From assembly GCF_002102345.1 (NCBI RefSeq), contig NZ_LQPP01000048.1:124001-188000 (forward strand): DNA of 64,000 bases, given 5' to 3'. Positions 16,562 through 25,327 of this stretch are shown here, piece after piece (the stretch's first letter is position 1; each line of letters begins with the position of its first letter). Under the pieces are notes generated by a model. That model was not told where the DNA came from, made no database searches, and saw only the letters and a program-made list of their open reading frames with translations. This DNA is from Mycolicibacterium peregrinum. GTDB lineage: Bacteria > Actinomycetota > Actinomycetes > Mycobacteriales > Mycobacteriaceae. The translations under genes and the position numbers were made by a program.

Positions 16562-17812
16562 GTGGCGACGGACAGTACTGGGGGCGATGTTCGTCGACGC
16601 GCCGAGGCGGTGCTGACGCGGCTACCCGAGGTCCGCGCCTGGCAGGAGCCGCTGTACCGGGATCTGCATCAGAATCCCGAACTCTCGCACCAGGAAAAGC
16701 GCACTGCCGGCGTGGTGGCCGAGCGCCTGCGTCGGTCGGGGCTGACGGTGCACGAAGGTGTCGGTGGAACCGGTGTGGTCGGTGTTCTGGGTAACGGTGA
16801 CGGCCCCCGAGTGCTGATGCGGGCGGATATGGACGCGCTGCCGGTGACGGAGGCGACGGGGTTGCCGTACGCCAGCGCGCACGACGGGGTCATGCATGCC
16901 TGCGGCCACGACGTGCACGTGACGTGTCTACTGGGCGCTGCCGAACTGTTCGCCCAGGCGCCGGATCACTGGCGCGGCACCATGATCGCGGTTTTCCAGC
17001 CTGCCGAAGAGGTCGGTGATGGCGCCCGGGGGATGGCCGAGGATGGTCTGGCCGATCTGGTCGGCCCGATCGATGTGGCGTTGGCCCAGCATGTGTTTCC
17101 GGCGCCCGCGGGGCAGGTGCGTACCCGCAGCGGGCCGGTGTTGTCTGCGGCCGACAGCATGAGGATCACGGTCTACGGTCGCGGCGGGCACGGTTCGATG
17201 CCGCAGGCCACCGTGGACCCGGTGGTGCTGGCGTCGATGATCGTCATCCGGTTGCAGACGATCGTGTCCCGCGAGGTTGATCCGAGCCAGACGGTCGTCC
17301 TGACCGTCGGCAGCATTCAGGCCGGGACGAAGAGCAATGTCATCGGCGATCACGCGGTACTCGAACTGAACCTGCGCACCTTCGACGAATCGGTGCGTAC
17401 CGCAGTGCTTGCCGCGATCCGGCGCGTGGTGATCGCCGAGTGTCAGGCTTCCGACTCGCCGCGGGAACCGGAATTCGAGTTGTACGCCAACTTTCCGCTG
17501 ACCGTCAACGACGATGCGGTGACGGCTCGCGTCGCGGCCGCGTTCAGCGAGTACTTCGGTGACCGGGCGCAGACCATGCCGGCGGGTTCGGCCAGTGAAG
17601 ACTTCAGTGACATCCCGGCTGCGCTGGGCGCGCCTTACACCTATTGGGGCTTCGGCGGGATCGACGCGGAGGCGTTCCGCGCGGCGGTGGCAGCCGATCG
17701 CACTCGCTTGGATATTCCGGTGAACCATTCACCGCGGTTCGGTCCGGTGCTCCAGCCGACATTGGACACCGGCACCGAAGCGCTGGTGGTGGCCGGGCTC
17801 AGTTGGCTTTAG
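16562..17812 (+). CDS. M20-family amidohydrolase/metallopeptidase
   Basis: N-acyl-amino-acid amidohydrolase type (416 residues). Motifs: RDLHQNPELSHQE, MRADMDALPVTE, HACGHDVHVT, QPAEEVGDGARGM and GRGGHGSMPQ (dimerisation-domain entry), ending NHSPRFGP with a likely metal or substrate His. These match hippurate hydrolase/IAA-amino-acid hydrolase-like enzymes that cleave N-acyl or peptide bonds using two metals. The exact substrate is not deducible. GTG 16562 is chosen as the first start after DUF2469. It converges on the dienelactone hydrolase gene, overlapping it by 14 bases at the 3' ends. Confidence 0.88.
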   Translation: MATDSTGGDVRRRAEAVLTRLPEVRAWQEPLYRDLHQNPELSHQEKRTAGVVAERLRRSGLTVHEGVGGTGVVGVLGNGDGPRVLMRADMDALPVTEATGLPYASAHDGVMHACGHDVHVTCLLGAAELFAQAPDHWRGTMIAVFQPAEEVGDGARGMAEDGLADLVGPIDVALAQHVFPAPAGQVRTRSGPVLSAADSMRITVYGRGGHGSMPQATVDPVVLASMIVIRLQTIVSREVDPSQTVVLTVGSIQAGTKSNVIGDHAVLELNLRTFDESVRTAVLAAIRRVVIAECQASDSPREPEFELYANFPLTVNDDAVTARVAAAFSEYFGDRAQTMPAGSASEDFSDIPAALGAPYTYWGFGGIDAEAFRAAVAADRTRLDIPVNHSPRFGPVLQPTLDTGTEALVVAGLSWL

Positions 17813-18503
17813 CGCTCAGGTGCTCGCCGAAGAACGCGAACACGCGTGACCAGGCATCGGCGGTGGCGGCCTCGTTGTAGCCGAAGCCGGTGATCCGCAG
17901 AAACGACTGCCCGGGCAACTGGTTGGCGAAGCTGTGTCCGGCATCGGGGTAGACCTTGATGTCGGCCGGGATGTTCTTGGCGTCGACGACGCGCTGCAAT
18001 CGACCCGCCGCACCGATGCCCAACGGGTCACGGCGGCCGAAGCTGGCCACCACCGGGCACGAGGCGTCCAATGTCTGGTCGAGCCGCTTCGGCAGCGGGG
18101 TGCCGTAGAACGGTGCTGCCGCACCAAATCCTTTGGGCCCCAGAACAAGCGCGAACTGTCCACCCATGCAGAAACCGGCGATGCCCACCGCTCCGGTGCA
18201 CTGCGGGTGTGCCCGCAGGTGGTCGCGCGCGGCCAGGACGTCGTCGAGGGCCCGGCCGCGCTGGGTCAGCAGCTCCCGCATCACCCGGGTGATGCACCGG
18301 GCCCGACCGCCGCGCGCGTAGAGATTCGGCGTGAGCGCGAGATAGCCGGCGGCCGCGACGCGTTCGGAGATCGCCTCGTTGTCGGGTGTGTAGCCGATCG
18401 CGTCATGGATGATCACCACTCCGGGCCACGGACCCTCCCCGCTGGGGAGGCCGAGCAGAGCGTCGATCGGGCCGTCGGGTGTGTTCATCGTGATCGTCGT
18501 CAC
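17799..18503 (-). CDS. Dienelactone hydrolase family protein
   Basis: Alpha/beta hydrolase of 234 residues with a cysteine nucleophile in GFCMGG (about residue 112), Asp in GRRDPLG and His in DAGHSF, the Cys-Asp-His triad of dienelactone hydrolases. Such enzymes open lactone rings in aromatic catabolism, but many actinobacterial homologues have unknown substrates and no aromatic-pathway genes are nearby. GTG 18503 gives MTTITMNTPDG. Confidence 0.88.
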   Translation of the reverse strand: MTTITMNTPDGPIDALLGLPSGEGPWPGVVIIHDAIGYTPDNEAISERVAAAGYLALTPNLYARGGRARCITRVMRELLTQRGRALDDVLAARDHLRAHPQCTGAVGIAGFCMGGQFALVLGPKGFGAAAPFYGTPLPKRLDQTLDASCPVVASFGRRDPLGIGAAGRLQRVVDAKNIPADIKVYPDAGHSFANQLPGQSFLRITGFGYNEAATADAWSRVFAFFGEHLSAKAN

Positions 18504-18527
18504 CCGACCTACCGTAGCGGCTGGTCG

Positions 18528-19982
18528 TCAGGTTCCGCAGAACGTGCGGTAGGTACCGAAGTCGTCGGGCGCGGGTGCGGCATACCGTTCGAGCCCCGGA
18601 CGCTCGTCAAAGGGCGCAGCGAGAGCGTCCATCAGGTGCTCGACGGGTTCCATGTCGCCGTTCGTCCCGGCGGTCAAGGCTTCTTCGACGAGATGATTGC
18701 GCGGGATGTAGATGGGATTGACCCGGTCCATCGCAGCGGTGTCAGGGCCGAGGGCTTGCCACCGTGCCAGCCACTCGTCGAATCGGGCGCCGATCGCGGC
18801 TTCTCCGCGGGCGGTACGGCCGAGGTCGCGAAAGAACGACGTGTAGTCAGTTCGGTTCTGCTGCAACAGCACGAGCAGGTCCTCGATGAGGGTGCGGGCC
18901 ACGTCGTCGTCGACATCGGTGTGCAGTCCGAGTTTGGCGCGCATCCCAGCCGACCACGCGGAGTCGAACTGTGGCCCGAACTTGTGCAGTGCACCGGTGG
19001 CTAGTTCGACGGCGTGGTCGCCCACCTCGGCGAGCAGAGGCAGCAGGGTTTCGGCGAAGCGGGCCAGGTTCCACGCGGCCACGGTCGGCTGATTCCCGTA
19101 GGCGTAGCGGCCGCCGTGATCGATCGAGCTGAATACCGTTGCCGGGTCGAAGATTTCCATGAAGGCACATGGCCCGTAGTCGATGGTCTCGCCGGAGATG
19201 GTCATGTTGTCGGTGTTCATCACGCCGTGGACGAACCCGACGAGCATCCAATGGGCCAGAAGCTCGGCCTGCGCCGCGACGACACCCTCGTACAGCGCCA
19301 GGTACGGGTTCTCGGCATCGGCCGCGCCGGGATGGTGCCGGGCGATGGCGTGGTCGGCCAGCCGCCGCAGCAGCGCGATGTCGCCCATGGTCTGGGCTTG
19401 TGCGCTCGCGTACTGGAAGCTGCCGACGCGCAGGTGGCTGTCGGCGACCCGCGCCAGCACAGCCCCGGGCAGCAGCGTCTCGCGCCGGACGTCCCGCCCG
19501 GTGGCCACCACGGCGAGGGCACGGGTGGTGGGGATGCCCATGGCATGCATCGCTTCGCTGACGATGTACTCGCGCAACATGGGCCCGACGACCGCCAGGC
19601 CGTCGCCGCCGCGGGCGAACGGCGTGCGTCCGGACCCCTTGAGATGCAGGTCGCGGGGACGGTCGTCGGCGTCGACGAATTCACCCAGCAGTAGCGCCCG
19701 GCCGTCGCCCAGGCGCGGAACGTACCCGCCGAACTGGTGCCCGGCGTAGGCCTGGGCGACCGGGGTGGCTCCGTCGGGCACGGCAGTGCCCGACAACAGG
19801 CCGAGGCCGTCGGGGCTGCGCAGCCACGAGGCGTCGAGGTCGAGTTCGGCCGCCAACGCCTCGTTGAGCATCAGCAACCGCAGTGCGGGAGCCGGCTCGG
19901 CTTGCCACGCGACGGCCATCTCGGGAAGCGCGCGGGCGAAGCGGTTGTCCAGGGTGACGCTCGTATCGGGTGCGACGCTCAC
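18528..19982 (-). CDS. selO: SelO/YdiU protein adenylyltransferase
   Basis: SelO is a pseudokinase that transfers AMP to Ser/Thr/Tyr of target proteins in redox stress. The 484-residue product has the conserved AYAGHQFGGYVPRLGDGRA, HLKGSGRTPFARGGDG, GPMLREYIVSEAMHAMGIPTTRAL and GVMNTDNMTISGETIDYGP (likely metal-binding region). It ends TFCGT, with a Cys three residues from the C-terminus where eukaryotic SelO has selenocysteine. Standalone minus-strand gene; DUF2237 lies behind it. Confidence 0.94.
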   Translation of the reverse strand: MSVAPDTSVTLDNRFARALPEMAVAWQAEPAPALRLLMLNEALAAELDLDASWLRSPDGLGLLSGTAVPDGATPVAQAYAGHQFGGYVPRLGDGRALLLGEFVDADDRPRDLHLKGSGRTPFARGGDGLAVVGPMLREYIVSEAMHAMGIPTTRALAVVATGRDVRRETLLPGAVLARVADSHLRVGSFQYASAQAQTMGDIALLRRLADHAIARHHPGAADAENPYLALYEGVVAAQAELLAHWMLVGFVHGVMNTDNMTISGETIDYGPCAFMEIFDPATVFSSIDHGGRYAYGNQPTVAAWNLARFAETLLPLLAEVGDHAVELATGALHKFGPQFDSAWSAGMRAKLGLHTDVDDDVARTLIEDLLVLLQQNRTDYTSFFRDLGRTARGEAAIGARFDEWLARWQALGPDTAAMDRVNPIYIPRNHLVEEALTAGTNGDMEPVEHLMDALAAPFDERPGLERYAAPAPDDFGTYRTFCGT

Positions 19983-20001
19983 GTCTCGAGCCTACGGAGC
20001 C

Positions 20002-20388
20002 TCAGAGGCTGCCCAGGTCGTCGGGCACATCAACCGCGTACTGCTGAAGAACGTCGAGCGGCACCACGTCGAGGGTGCGCTCATGGGTGGCGGCCAGCAC
20101 CACCGGGGCCGCCTGGCCGTCATTGTGCGCGCGCAGCCAGTTGACCGCGGTGACGCACCAGCGGTCCCCGGGCACCAGGCCGGGAAACCGGTACTGCGGT
20201 GCCGGCGTCGACAGGTCGTTGCCGATCGACCGCTGGTGGTCCAGGAACTCGGTGGTCACGACGGCGCAGATGGTGTGCCGGCCTGCGTCCGCGTCGCCCG
20301 TCGAGCAGCATCCGTCGCGGTAGAAGCCGGTCAGCGGGTCGGTGCCGCACTCCTCGAGCGGGCCGCCAAACACATTGCGATCTGCCAT
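20002..20388 (-). CDS. DUF2237 family protein
   Basis: A 128-residue protein with the DUF2237 signature: NVFGGPLEECGTDPLTGFYRDGCC, GRHTICAVVTTEFLDHQRSIGNDL, FPGLVPGDRWCVTAVNWLRA. The conserved Cys residues suggest metal or redox chemistry, but the family's function is unknown. It lies 19 bases upstream of selO on the same strand, so the two are probably co-transcribed. Confidence 0.9.
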   Translation of the reverse strand: MADRNVFGGPLEECGTDPLTGFYRDGCCSTGDADAGRHTICAVVTTEFLDHQRSIGNDLSTPAPQYRFPGLVPGDRWCVTAVNWLRAHNDGQAAPVVLAATHERTLDVVPLDVLQQYAVDVPDDLGSL

Positions 20389-20415
20389 CGAACAAGTATG
20401 AGTCCCGAGGTGCTC

Positions 20416-22017
20416 TCAGCGCGGCGGCTGTGCGGCACTGCGTTGCGCGTCCAGCACCAGCAGCGCCACGTGCAGCGACGTCATCGATTCACCGTCGTCG
20501 AGGTTGACGCCGAGTCTCCGTTCGATCGAGGCCAGCCGGCCGTAGAGCGCGGGGCGGCTCATGTGCAGACGTTTGGCCAGTGCGGACTTGTTGCCGGCGA
20601 GTTCCAGGTAACCGCGGAGCACGGCCAGATCATCGCTGCCTTGATCGGCGTCGTGGATCAGGACGGACTTGAGTTCGGTTTCGGCGAACATCTGAACGCG
20701 CGGATCATCGAGTAGCAGCGTGATCAGTCCGCGCAGTCGGACGTCGGAGGCCCGCACGAACGGCCGGGTCAGGTCCGGCATCGACGCCGCGACCTCGGCG
20801 ACGTGGGCGGCTTCGCGCAACCCGTGGACGGCGTCGGCGAACGCACCGGCGCCACCACCTACGGCGATGACAACCTTGTCCGCGTCGCCGCCGCGGGCGA
20901 TGGCCTCGCGCCAGCCCTCGGCCAGCCGGCTCAGGGTGACTTCGGCGCTGGATCCGCGCCGCGGGTTCAGCGCCAGCACCAGGCCGATCTCACCGTCTCG
21001 CCGGATCGAGCAGATCGCGCTGTGCCCTTGGGCTTTCACGCTGTGAGTGACCGCGTCGAGGATGCGGATGTTGCGGCGTTGGGTGCCCACCGGGTCGAGC
21101 CGGTCCGGTGGCGCACCCACCCGGACGGTGGCCGGCAGGTAGGTGGCACCGGCTCGCAGACCGAGGGCCAGCGCCCTGGCGTCGGCCTCGCGGTCGTCGT
21201 CAATTCGTCCGCCGAGAACGTCGTCGATCAACCCGCTCTGGGCTTGATGCTCGAGACCGGTCCGGCCCCGTTCGGCCATCCGGTGCAGGGCGAGCGCCTG
21301 TGAGGCGCGTTCCAGCACCATCTTCGTCTTGTCCGGTGCGGCCGGGGCGTGCGGGACGATCAGCCGGCCCCACTCCTCGGCGCGTGGGCCGACGGCCGTG
21401 GTGACCCACGGTTCCGTCATCGCCCGGGATCGCTGTTGCCAATCGGCGAGCACCGTGGTGGCCGGCTCGTTGCGGGGTGAGATCGCCAGCACCTGGCGGG
21501 ACAGGTCCTCCAGTACCACCGATTCGTCGATCATCTCGGCGGCCGCGCGCACGATGTCGGCCATCGACGGGCGCTTCATGCTCAGCTCGGTGAAGGTCTT
21601 GTGGGTGCGGTGCGCGAACTCGAGTTCCTCGTACTGGTCGGCCACGATGAGGCGGTGCACCGCCTCGGTGACTTCGACGAACTTGGTCTGTCGGTGCAGC
21701 ACCACCAGCGCCAGGCCGAGGGTCTGCGCCATCTTCCCGACGCTGTCGGGAAGTGATTCGATGCGGGTGCCCAGTTCGACGACCACGCCGACCACTCCAG
21801 CCCGGTGCATGCGTCGCAGGTAGTCGCGGGGCGCGTCACGCAGCGCCGCACCGGTGGTGAGTACCAGTTCGCCACCCTGCAGCAGACCGGCCAGGTCGGG
21901 CATGTCGCTCACATGGACCCAGCGCACCGGGCGGTCCAGCTGTTGTGAGCTGAGTACCTCCGGCTCGCCGGCCTGCACCACGGGGAGGCTGACGATATCG
22001 CGCACGGTCGGGATCAT
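20416..22017 (-). CDS. PucR-family transcriptional regulator
   Basis: A 533-residue regulator. The N-terminal PucR domain (IPTVRDIVSLPVVQAGEPEVLS through LQGGELVLTTGAAL) probably senses a metabolite. The middle is a GGDEF-like/CdaR region, and the C-terminus has the PucR-type helix-turn-helix (YLELAGNKSALAKRLHMSRPALYGRLASIERRLG). It is divergently transcribed from mmsA and the aminotransferase, so it very likely regulates them, with their substrate or product as inducer. Confidence 0.9.
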   Translation of the reverse strand: MIPTVRDIVSLPVVQAGEPEVLSSQQLDRPVRWVHVSDMPDLAGLLQGGELVLTTGAALRDAPRDYLRRMHRAGVVGVVVELGTRIESLPDSVGKMAQTLGLALVVLHRQTKFVEVTEAVHRLIVADQYEELEFAHRTHKTFTELSMKRPSMADIVRAAAEMIDESVVLEDLSRQVLAISPRNEPATTVLADWQQRSRAMTEPWVTTAVGPRAEEWGRLIVPHAPAAPDKTKMVLERASQALALHRMAERGRTGLEHQAQSGLIDDVLGGRIDDDREADARALALGLRAGATYLPATVRVGAPPDRLDPVGTQRRNIRILDAVTHSVKAQGHSAICSIRRDGEIGLVLALNPRRGSSAEVTLSRLAEGWREAIARGGDADKVVIAVGGGAGAFADAVHGLREAAHVAEVAASMPDLTRPFVRASDVRLRGLITLLLDDPRVQMFAETELKSVLIHDADQGSDDLAVLRGYLELAGNKSALAKRLHMSRPALYGRLASIERRLGVNLDDGESMTSLHVALLVLDAQRSAAQPPR

Positions 22018-22018
22018 T

Positions 22019-22031
22019 TTACAAAGTGTAA
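22019..22031. promoter_or_regulatory. Candidate PucR operator
   Basis: TTACA-AAG-TGTAA is a perfect 5-bp inverted repeat two bases from the pucR-type gene's start codon, in the 115-base divergent gap with mmsA. Location fits autoregulation; there is no independent evidence for the binding protein. Confidence 0.35.
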
Positions 22032-22132
22032 TGAACCGGCTGATCAGGATTACAAGATGATCGTCCCGTTGGTGTTGACGGTGGCCCAGAGTGATTACCA
22101 GTACTTACCGCCACAGGAAGGTTCGGGAATCC

Positions 22133-23626
22133 ATGAGCAATGTCATCCAGCACTGGCGCGACGGCAAGGTATTTGCCGGCACTTCGACCGCCACCGCGCC
22201 CGTCACCAACCCGGCGACCGGTGCGGTCACCGGCGAGGTCGCGCTGGCCAGCGTGGATGATGCGCGTGCGGTGATCGACGCCGCCGCCGCGGCGTTCCCG
22301 GCCTGGCGTGATGCGTCGCTGACCAAGCGCACCTCGGTGCTGTTCGCCTTCCGCGAGCTTCTCAACGCCCGCAAGGACGAACTGGCCGCGATCATCACCA
22401 GCGAGCACGGCAAGGTGCTCTCCGACGCGCTCGGCGAGGTCAGCCGCGGCCTTGAGGTCGTCGAATTCGCTTGCGGCATCCCGAATCTGCTCAAGGGTGG
22501 GTTCACCGAGAACGCCTCGACCAACGTCGACGTGCACTCCGTGCTGCAGCCGCTGGGACCCGTCGGCATCATCTCGCCGTTCAACTTCCCCGCCATGGTG
22601 CCGATGTGGTTCTTCCCGATCGCCATCGCCGCGGGCAACACCGTGGTGCTCAAGCCGTCGGAGAAAGACCCGAGCGCCTCGCTGTGGATGGCGCAGCTGT
22701 GGGCCGAGGCCGGACTGCCCGAAGGCGTGTTCAACGTCCTGCAGGGTGACAAGACCGCCGTCGACGAGGTGCTGACCAACCCCAAGATCAAGGCGGTGTC
22801 CTTCGTCGGGTCCACCCCGATCGCGCAGTACGTCTACGCCACCGCCACTGCCGCAGGCAAGCGCGTGCAGGCACTGGGTGGGGCCAAGAACCACGCGGTG
22901 ATCCTGCCCGACGCCGATCTGGATCTCGCTGCCGATGCCATGATCAACGCCGGATTCGGTTCGGCCGGTGAGCGGTGCATGGCCATTTCGGCCGCCGTTG
23001 CCGTCGGCCCCATCGCCGACGAGTTGGTCGCCAAGATCGCCGAGCGTGCCGCCACCATCAAAACCGGTGACGGAACCAAGGATTCGGACATGGGTCCGCT
23101 GGTCACCAAGGTCCACCGCGACAAGGTCGCCTCCTACATCGATGCGGGCGAGGCCGACGGTGCCAAGGTCGTCGTCGACGGTCGCACGGTCATCGCCAAT
23201 GGTGGGGCCGACGGATTCTGGCTCGGCCCGACCCTGCTCGACAACGTCACCCCGGAGATGAGCGTCTACACCGACGAGATCTTCGGCCCGGTGCTGTCGG
23301 TGCTGCGCGTCGAGACCTATGACGAGGCGCTTGAGCTGATCAACAACAACCCCTACGGCAACGGCACCGCGATCTTCACCAACGACGGTGGCGCCGCGCG
23401 GCGGTTCCAGAACGAGGTCGAGGTCGGCATGGTCGGCATCAACGTGCCGATTCCGGTTCCGATGTCCTACTACAGCTTTGGTGGTTGGAAGGCGTCGCTG
23501 TTCGGCGACAGCCATGCGCACGGCGCCGAAGGCGTGCACTTCTTCACCCGCACCAAGGCCATCACCACCCGCTGGCTGGACCCCAGCCACGGTGGCATCA
23601 ACCTCGGCTTCCCCGAGAACAAGTGA
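22133..23626 (+). CDS. mmsA: Methylmalonate-semialdehyde dehydrogenase (CoA-acylating)
   Basis: Aldehyde dehydrogenase of 497 residues that oxidises methylmalonate or malonate semialdehyde to propionyl-CoA or acetyl-CoA with NAD+ and CoA. The catalytic Cys is C282 in GSAGERCMA, with PFNFPAMVPMWFFPIA and VSFVGSTPIAQYVY typical of MmsA. ATG 22133 is preceded by AGGAAG. The aminotransferase gene begins 13 bases downstream, which suggests a route from valine, thymine or beta-alanine-type amines through a semialdehyde to acyl-CoA. Confidence 0.93.
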   Translation: MSNVIQHWRDGKVFAGTSTATAPVTNPATGAVTGEVALASVDDARAVIDAAAAAFPAWRDASLTKRTSVLFAFRELLNARKDELAAIITSEHGKVLSDALGEVSRGLEVVEFACGIPNLLKGGFTENASTNVDVHSVLQPLGPVGIISPFNFPAMVPMWFFPIAIAAGNTVVLKPSEKDPSASLWMAQLWAEAGLPEGVFNVLQGDKTAVDEVLTNPKIKAVSFVGSTPIAQYVYATATAAGKRVQALGGAKNHAVILPDADLDLAADAMINAGFGSAGERCMAISAAVAVGPIADELVAKIAERAATIKTGDGTKDSDMGPLVTKVHRDKVASYIDAGEADGAKVVVDGRTVIANGGADGFWLGPTLLDNVTPEMSVYTDEIFGPVLSVLRVETYDEALELINNNPYGNGTAIFTNDGGAARRFQNEVEVGMVGINVPIPVPMSYYSFGGWKASLFGDSHAHGAEGVHFFTRTKAITTRWLDPSHGGINLGFPENK

Positions 23627-23639
23627 GAGAATTCAACTC

Positions 23640-25025
23640 ATGACTGCGATTCAAGAGTCCGCCACGCTGCCCAACGGGTTGACCGTCGACGCGGCGAAGG
23701 CCGAGGCCGCGCGGGCCTACGAACTAGACCGCGCACACGTGTTCCACTCCTGGTCGGCGCAGGAGGAGATCTCGCCGATGACCATCACCGCCGCCCAGGG
23801 CTCGTACGTCTGGGACGGCGACGGCAACCGGCTGCTGGACTTCTCCTCCCAACTGGTCAACACCAACATCGGTCACCAGCACCCGAAAGTCGTTGCCGCC
23901 ATTGCCGAGCAGGCCGCCAAGCTCTGCACAGTGGCCCCGCAATACGCCAACTCGGCACGCTCGGAGGCCGCGCGGCTGATCGCCGAGCGCACCCCCGGTG
24001 AGCTGAACAAGGTGTTCTTCACCAACGGTGGCGCCGACGCGGTCGAGCACGCGGTCCGCATGGCCCGCCTGCACACCGGGCGCTACAAGGTGTTGTCGCG
24101 GTACCGCGCCTACCACGGTGGCACCGACACCGCGATCAACCTGACCGGTGACCCGCGGCGCTGGCCCAACGACCGCGGCAACTCCGGCACCCTGCACTTC
24201 AACGGGCCGTTCCTCTACCGCTCGTCGTTCTACGCCGAAACCGAGGAGCAGGAATCCCAGCGCGCTCTGGAGTACCTCGACAAGCTGATCCAGATGGAGG
24301 GTCCGACCACTATCGCCGCGATCATCCTGGAGTCGATCCCGGGCACCGCGGGCATCATGGTCCCGCCGCCGGGATACATGGCCGGGGTGCGGGAGATCTG
24401 CGACCGCTACGGCATCGTGTTCATCGCCGACGAGGTGATGGCCGGCTTCGGTCGTAGCGGAAAGTGGTTCTCCATCGAGCATTTCGACGTGGTGCCCGAT
24501 CTGCTCACCTTCGCCAAGGGCGTGAACTCCGGTTACGTTCCCCTCGGTGGCGTCGCGATCAGCCCGGCCATTTACGAGACGTTCGCGCATCGTCCCTACC
24601 CGGGTGGGCTGACCTATTCCGGGCACCCGCTGGCCACCGCGGCTGCGGTCGCCACCATCAACGCGATGGCTGACGAGGGCATGGTCGAAAACGCCGCCAG
24701 GATCGGTGCCGAGGTGCTGGCGCCCGGACTGGCCGAGTTGGCGGCCAAGCACCGCAGCGTCGGCGAGGTCCGCGGTGCCGGTGTGTTCTGGGCGGTCGAG
24801 CTCGTGGCGGATCAGCAGACCCGCGAACCGTTGGCGCCCTACGGTGGCTCCAGCCCGGCGATGAATGCCGTGATCGGCGCGTGCAAGGCCAACGGCCTGC
24901 TGCCGTTCGCCAACTTCAACCGCATCCACGTGGTGCCGCCGTGCAACGTCACCGAGCAGGAGGCTCGCGAGGGTCTGGCGATCCTGGATTCCGCGCTCGA
25001 CGTTGCTGATCAGCACGCCAACTGA
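23640..25025 (+). CDS. Class III (omega) aminotransferase
   Basis: PLP-dependent transaminase of 461 residues. The Asp of FIADEVMAGFGRSG and the PLP Lys in LTFAKGVNSGY identify class III. The N-terminal HSWSAQEEISPMTI resembles taurine/beta-alanine:pyruvate aminotransferases. With MmsA it could convert beta-alanine or beta-aminoisobutyrate to a semialdehyde and then to acyl-CoA. The substrate is inferred from the partner gene only. Confidence 0.88.
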   Translation: MTAIQESATLPNGLTVDAAKAEAARAYELDRAHVFHSWSAQEEISPMTITAAQGSYVWDGDGNRLLDFSSQLVNTNIGHQHPKVVAAIAEQAAKLCTVAPQYANSARSEAARLIAERTPGELNKVFFTNGGADAVEHAVRMARLHTGRYKVLSRYRAYHGGTDTAINLTGDPRRWPNDRGNSGTLHFNGPFLYRSSFYAETEEQESQRALEYLDKLIQMEGPTTIAAIILESIPGTAGIMVPPPGYMAGVREICDRYGIVFIADEVMAGFGRSGKWFSIEHFDVVPDLLTFAKGVNSGYVPLGGVAISPAIYETFAHRPYPGGLTYSGHPLATAAAVATINAMADEGMVENAARIGAEVLAPGLAELAAKHRSVGEVRGAGVFWAVELVADQQTREPLAPYGGSSPAMNAVIGACKANGLLPFANFNRIHVVPPCNVTEQEAREGLAILDSALDVADQHAN

Positions 25026-25058
25026 TCTCCAGGCTGTCCTTCACTGACCTTCACTGAG

Positions 25059-25106
25059 ACTGCACCCAGGGACGAGAATCGCGAGATTTCTGTCCCTGGG
25101 TGCAGT
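25059..25106. terminator. Perfect 15-bp inverted repeat after the aminotransferase gene
   Basis: ACTGCACCCAGGGAC (25059-25073) pairs perfectly with 25092-25106 across an 18-base loop containing TCGCGA. The right arm is followed by TTCGG. It may terminate mmsA-aminotransferase transcription, or be an interspersed palindromic element. The rest of the 25026-25327 gap holds the possible gene remnant listed separately. Confidence 0.55.
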
Positions 25107-25125
25107 TTCGGTTTCCGCTACGGTG

Positions 25126-25258
25126 CTATCGCCCGCTGTTGAGGCCGACGATCAGGTCTTTGATCTCGGCGACGTGCTCATCGACCGAACGTAGGAGCTT
25201 CGAGGTCTTCCAACGCGGCCATCGCCCCAGCGTAAGTGCGCGCGAATGCGTCGGCCAT
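25126..25258 (-). pseudogene. Possible frameshifted gene remnant
   Basis: On the minus strand an ATG at 25258 opens 26 protein-like codons (MADAFARTYAGAMAALEDLE...) ending at 25178. Another frame then yields SVDEHVAEIKDLIVGLNSGR with a stop at 25126. Together they look like the C-terminal part of a small helical protein broken by a frameshift. No family recognised. The pattern could be chance in GC-rich DNA. Confidence 0.25.
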
Positions 25259-25327
25259 GCGATCGCCACACCCTGTGGATAACCTCGTTGGCCCCTGATC
25301 CGCGGCACAAGTTGGGACACTGGACTC

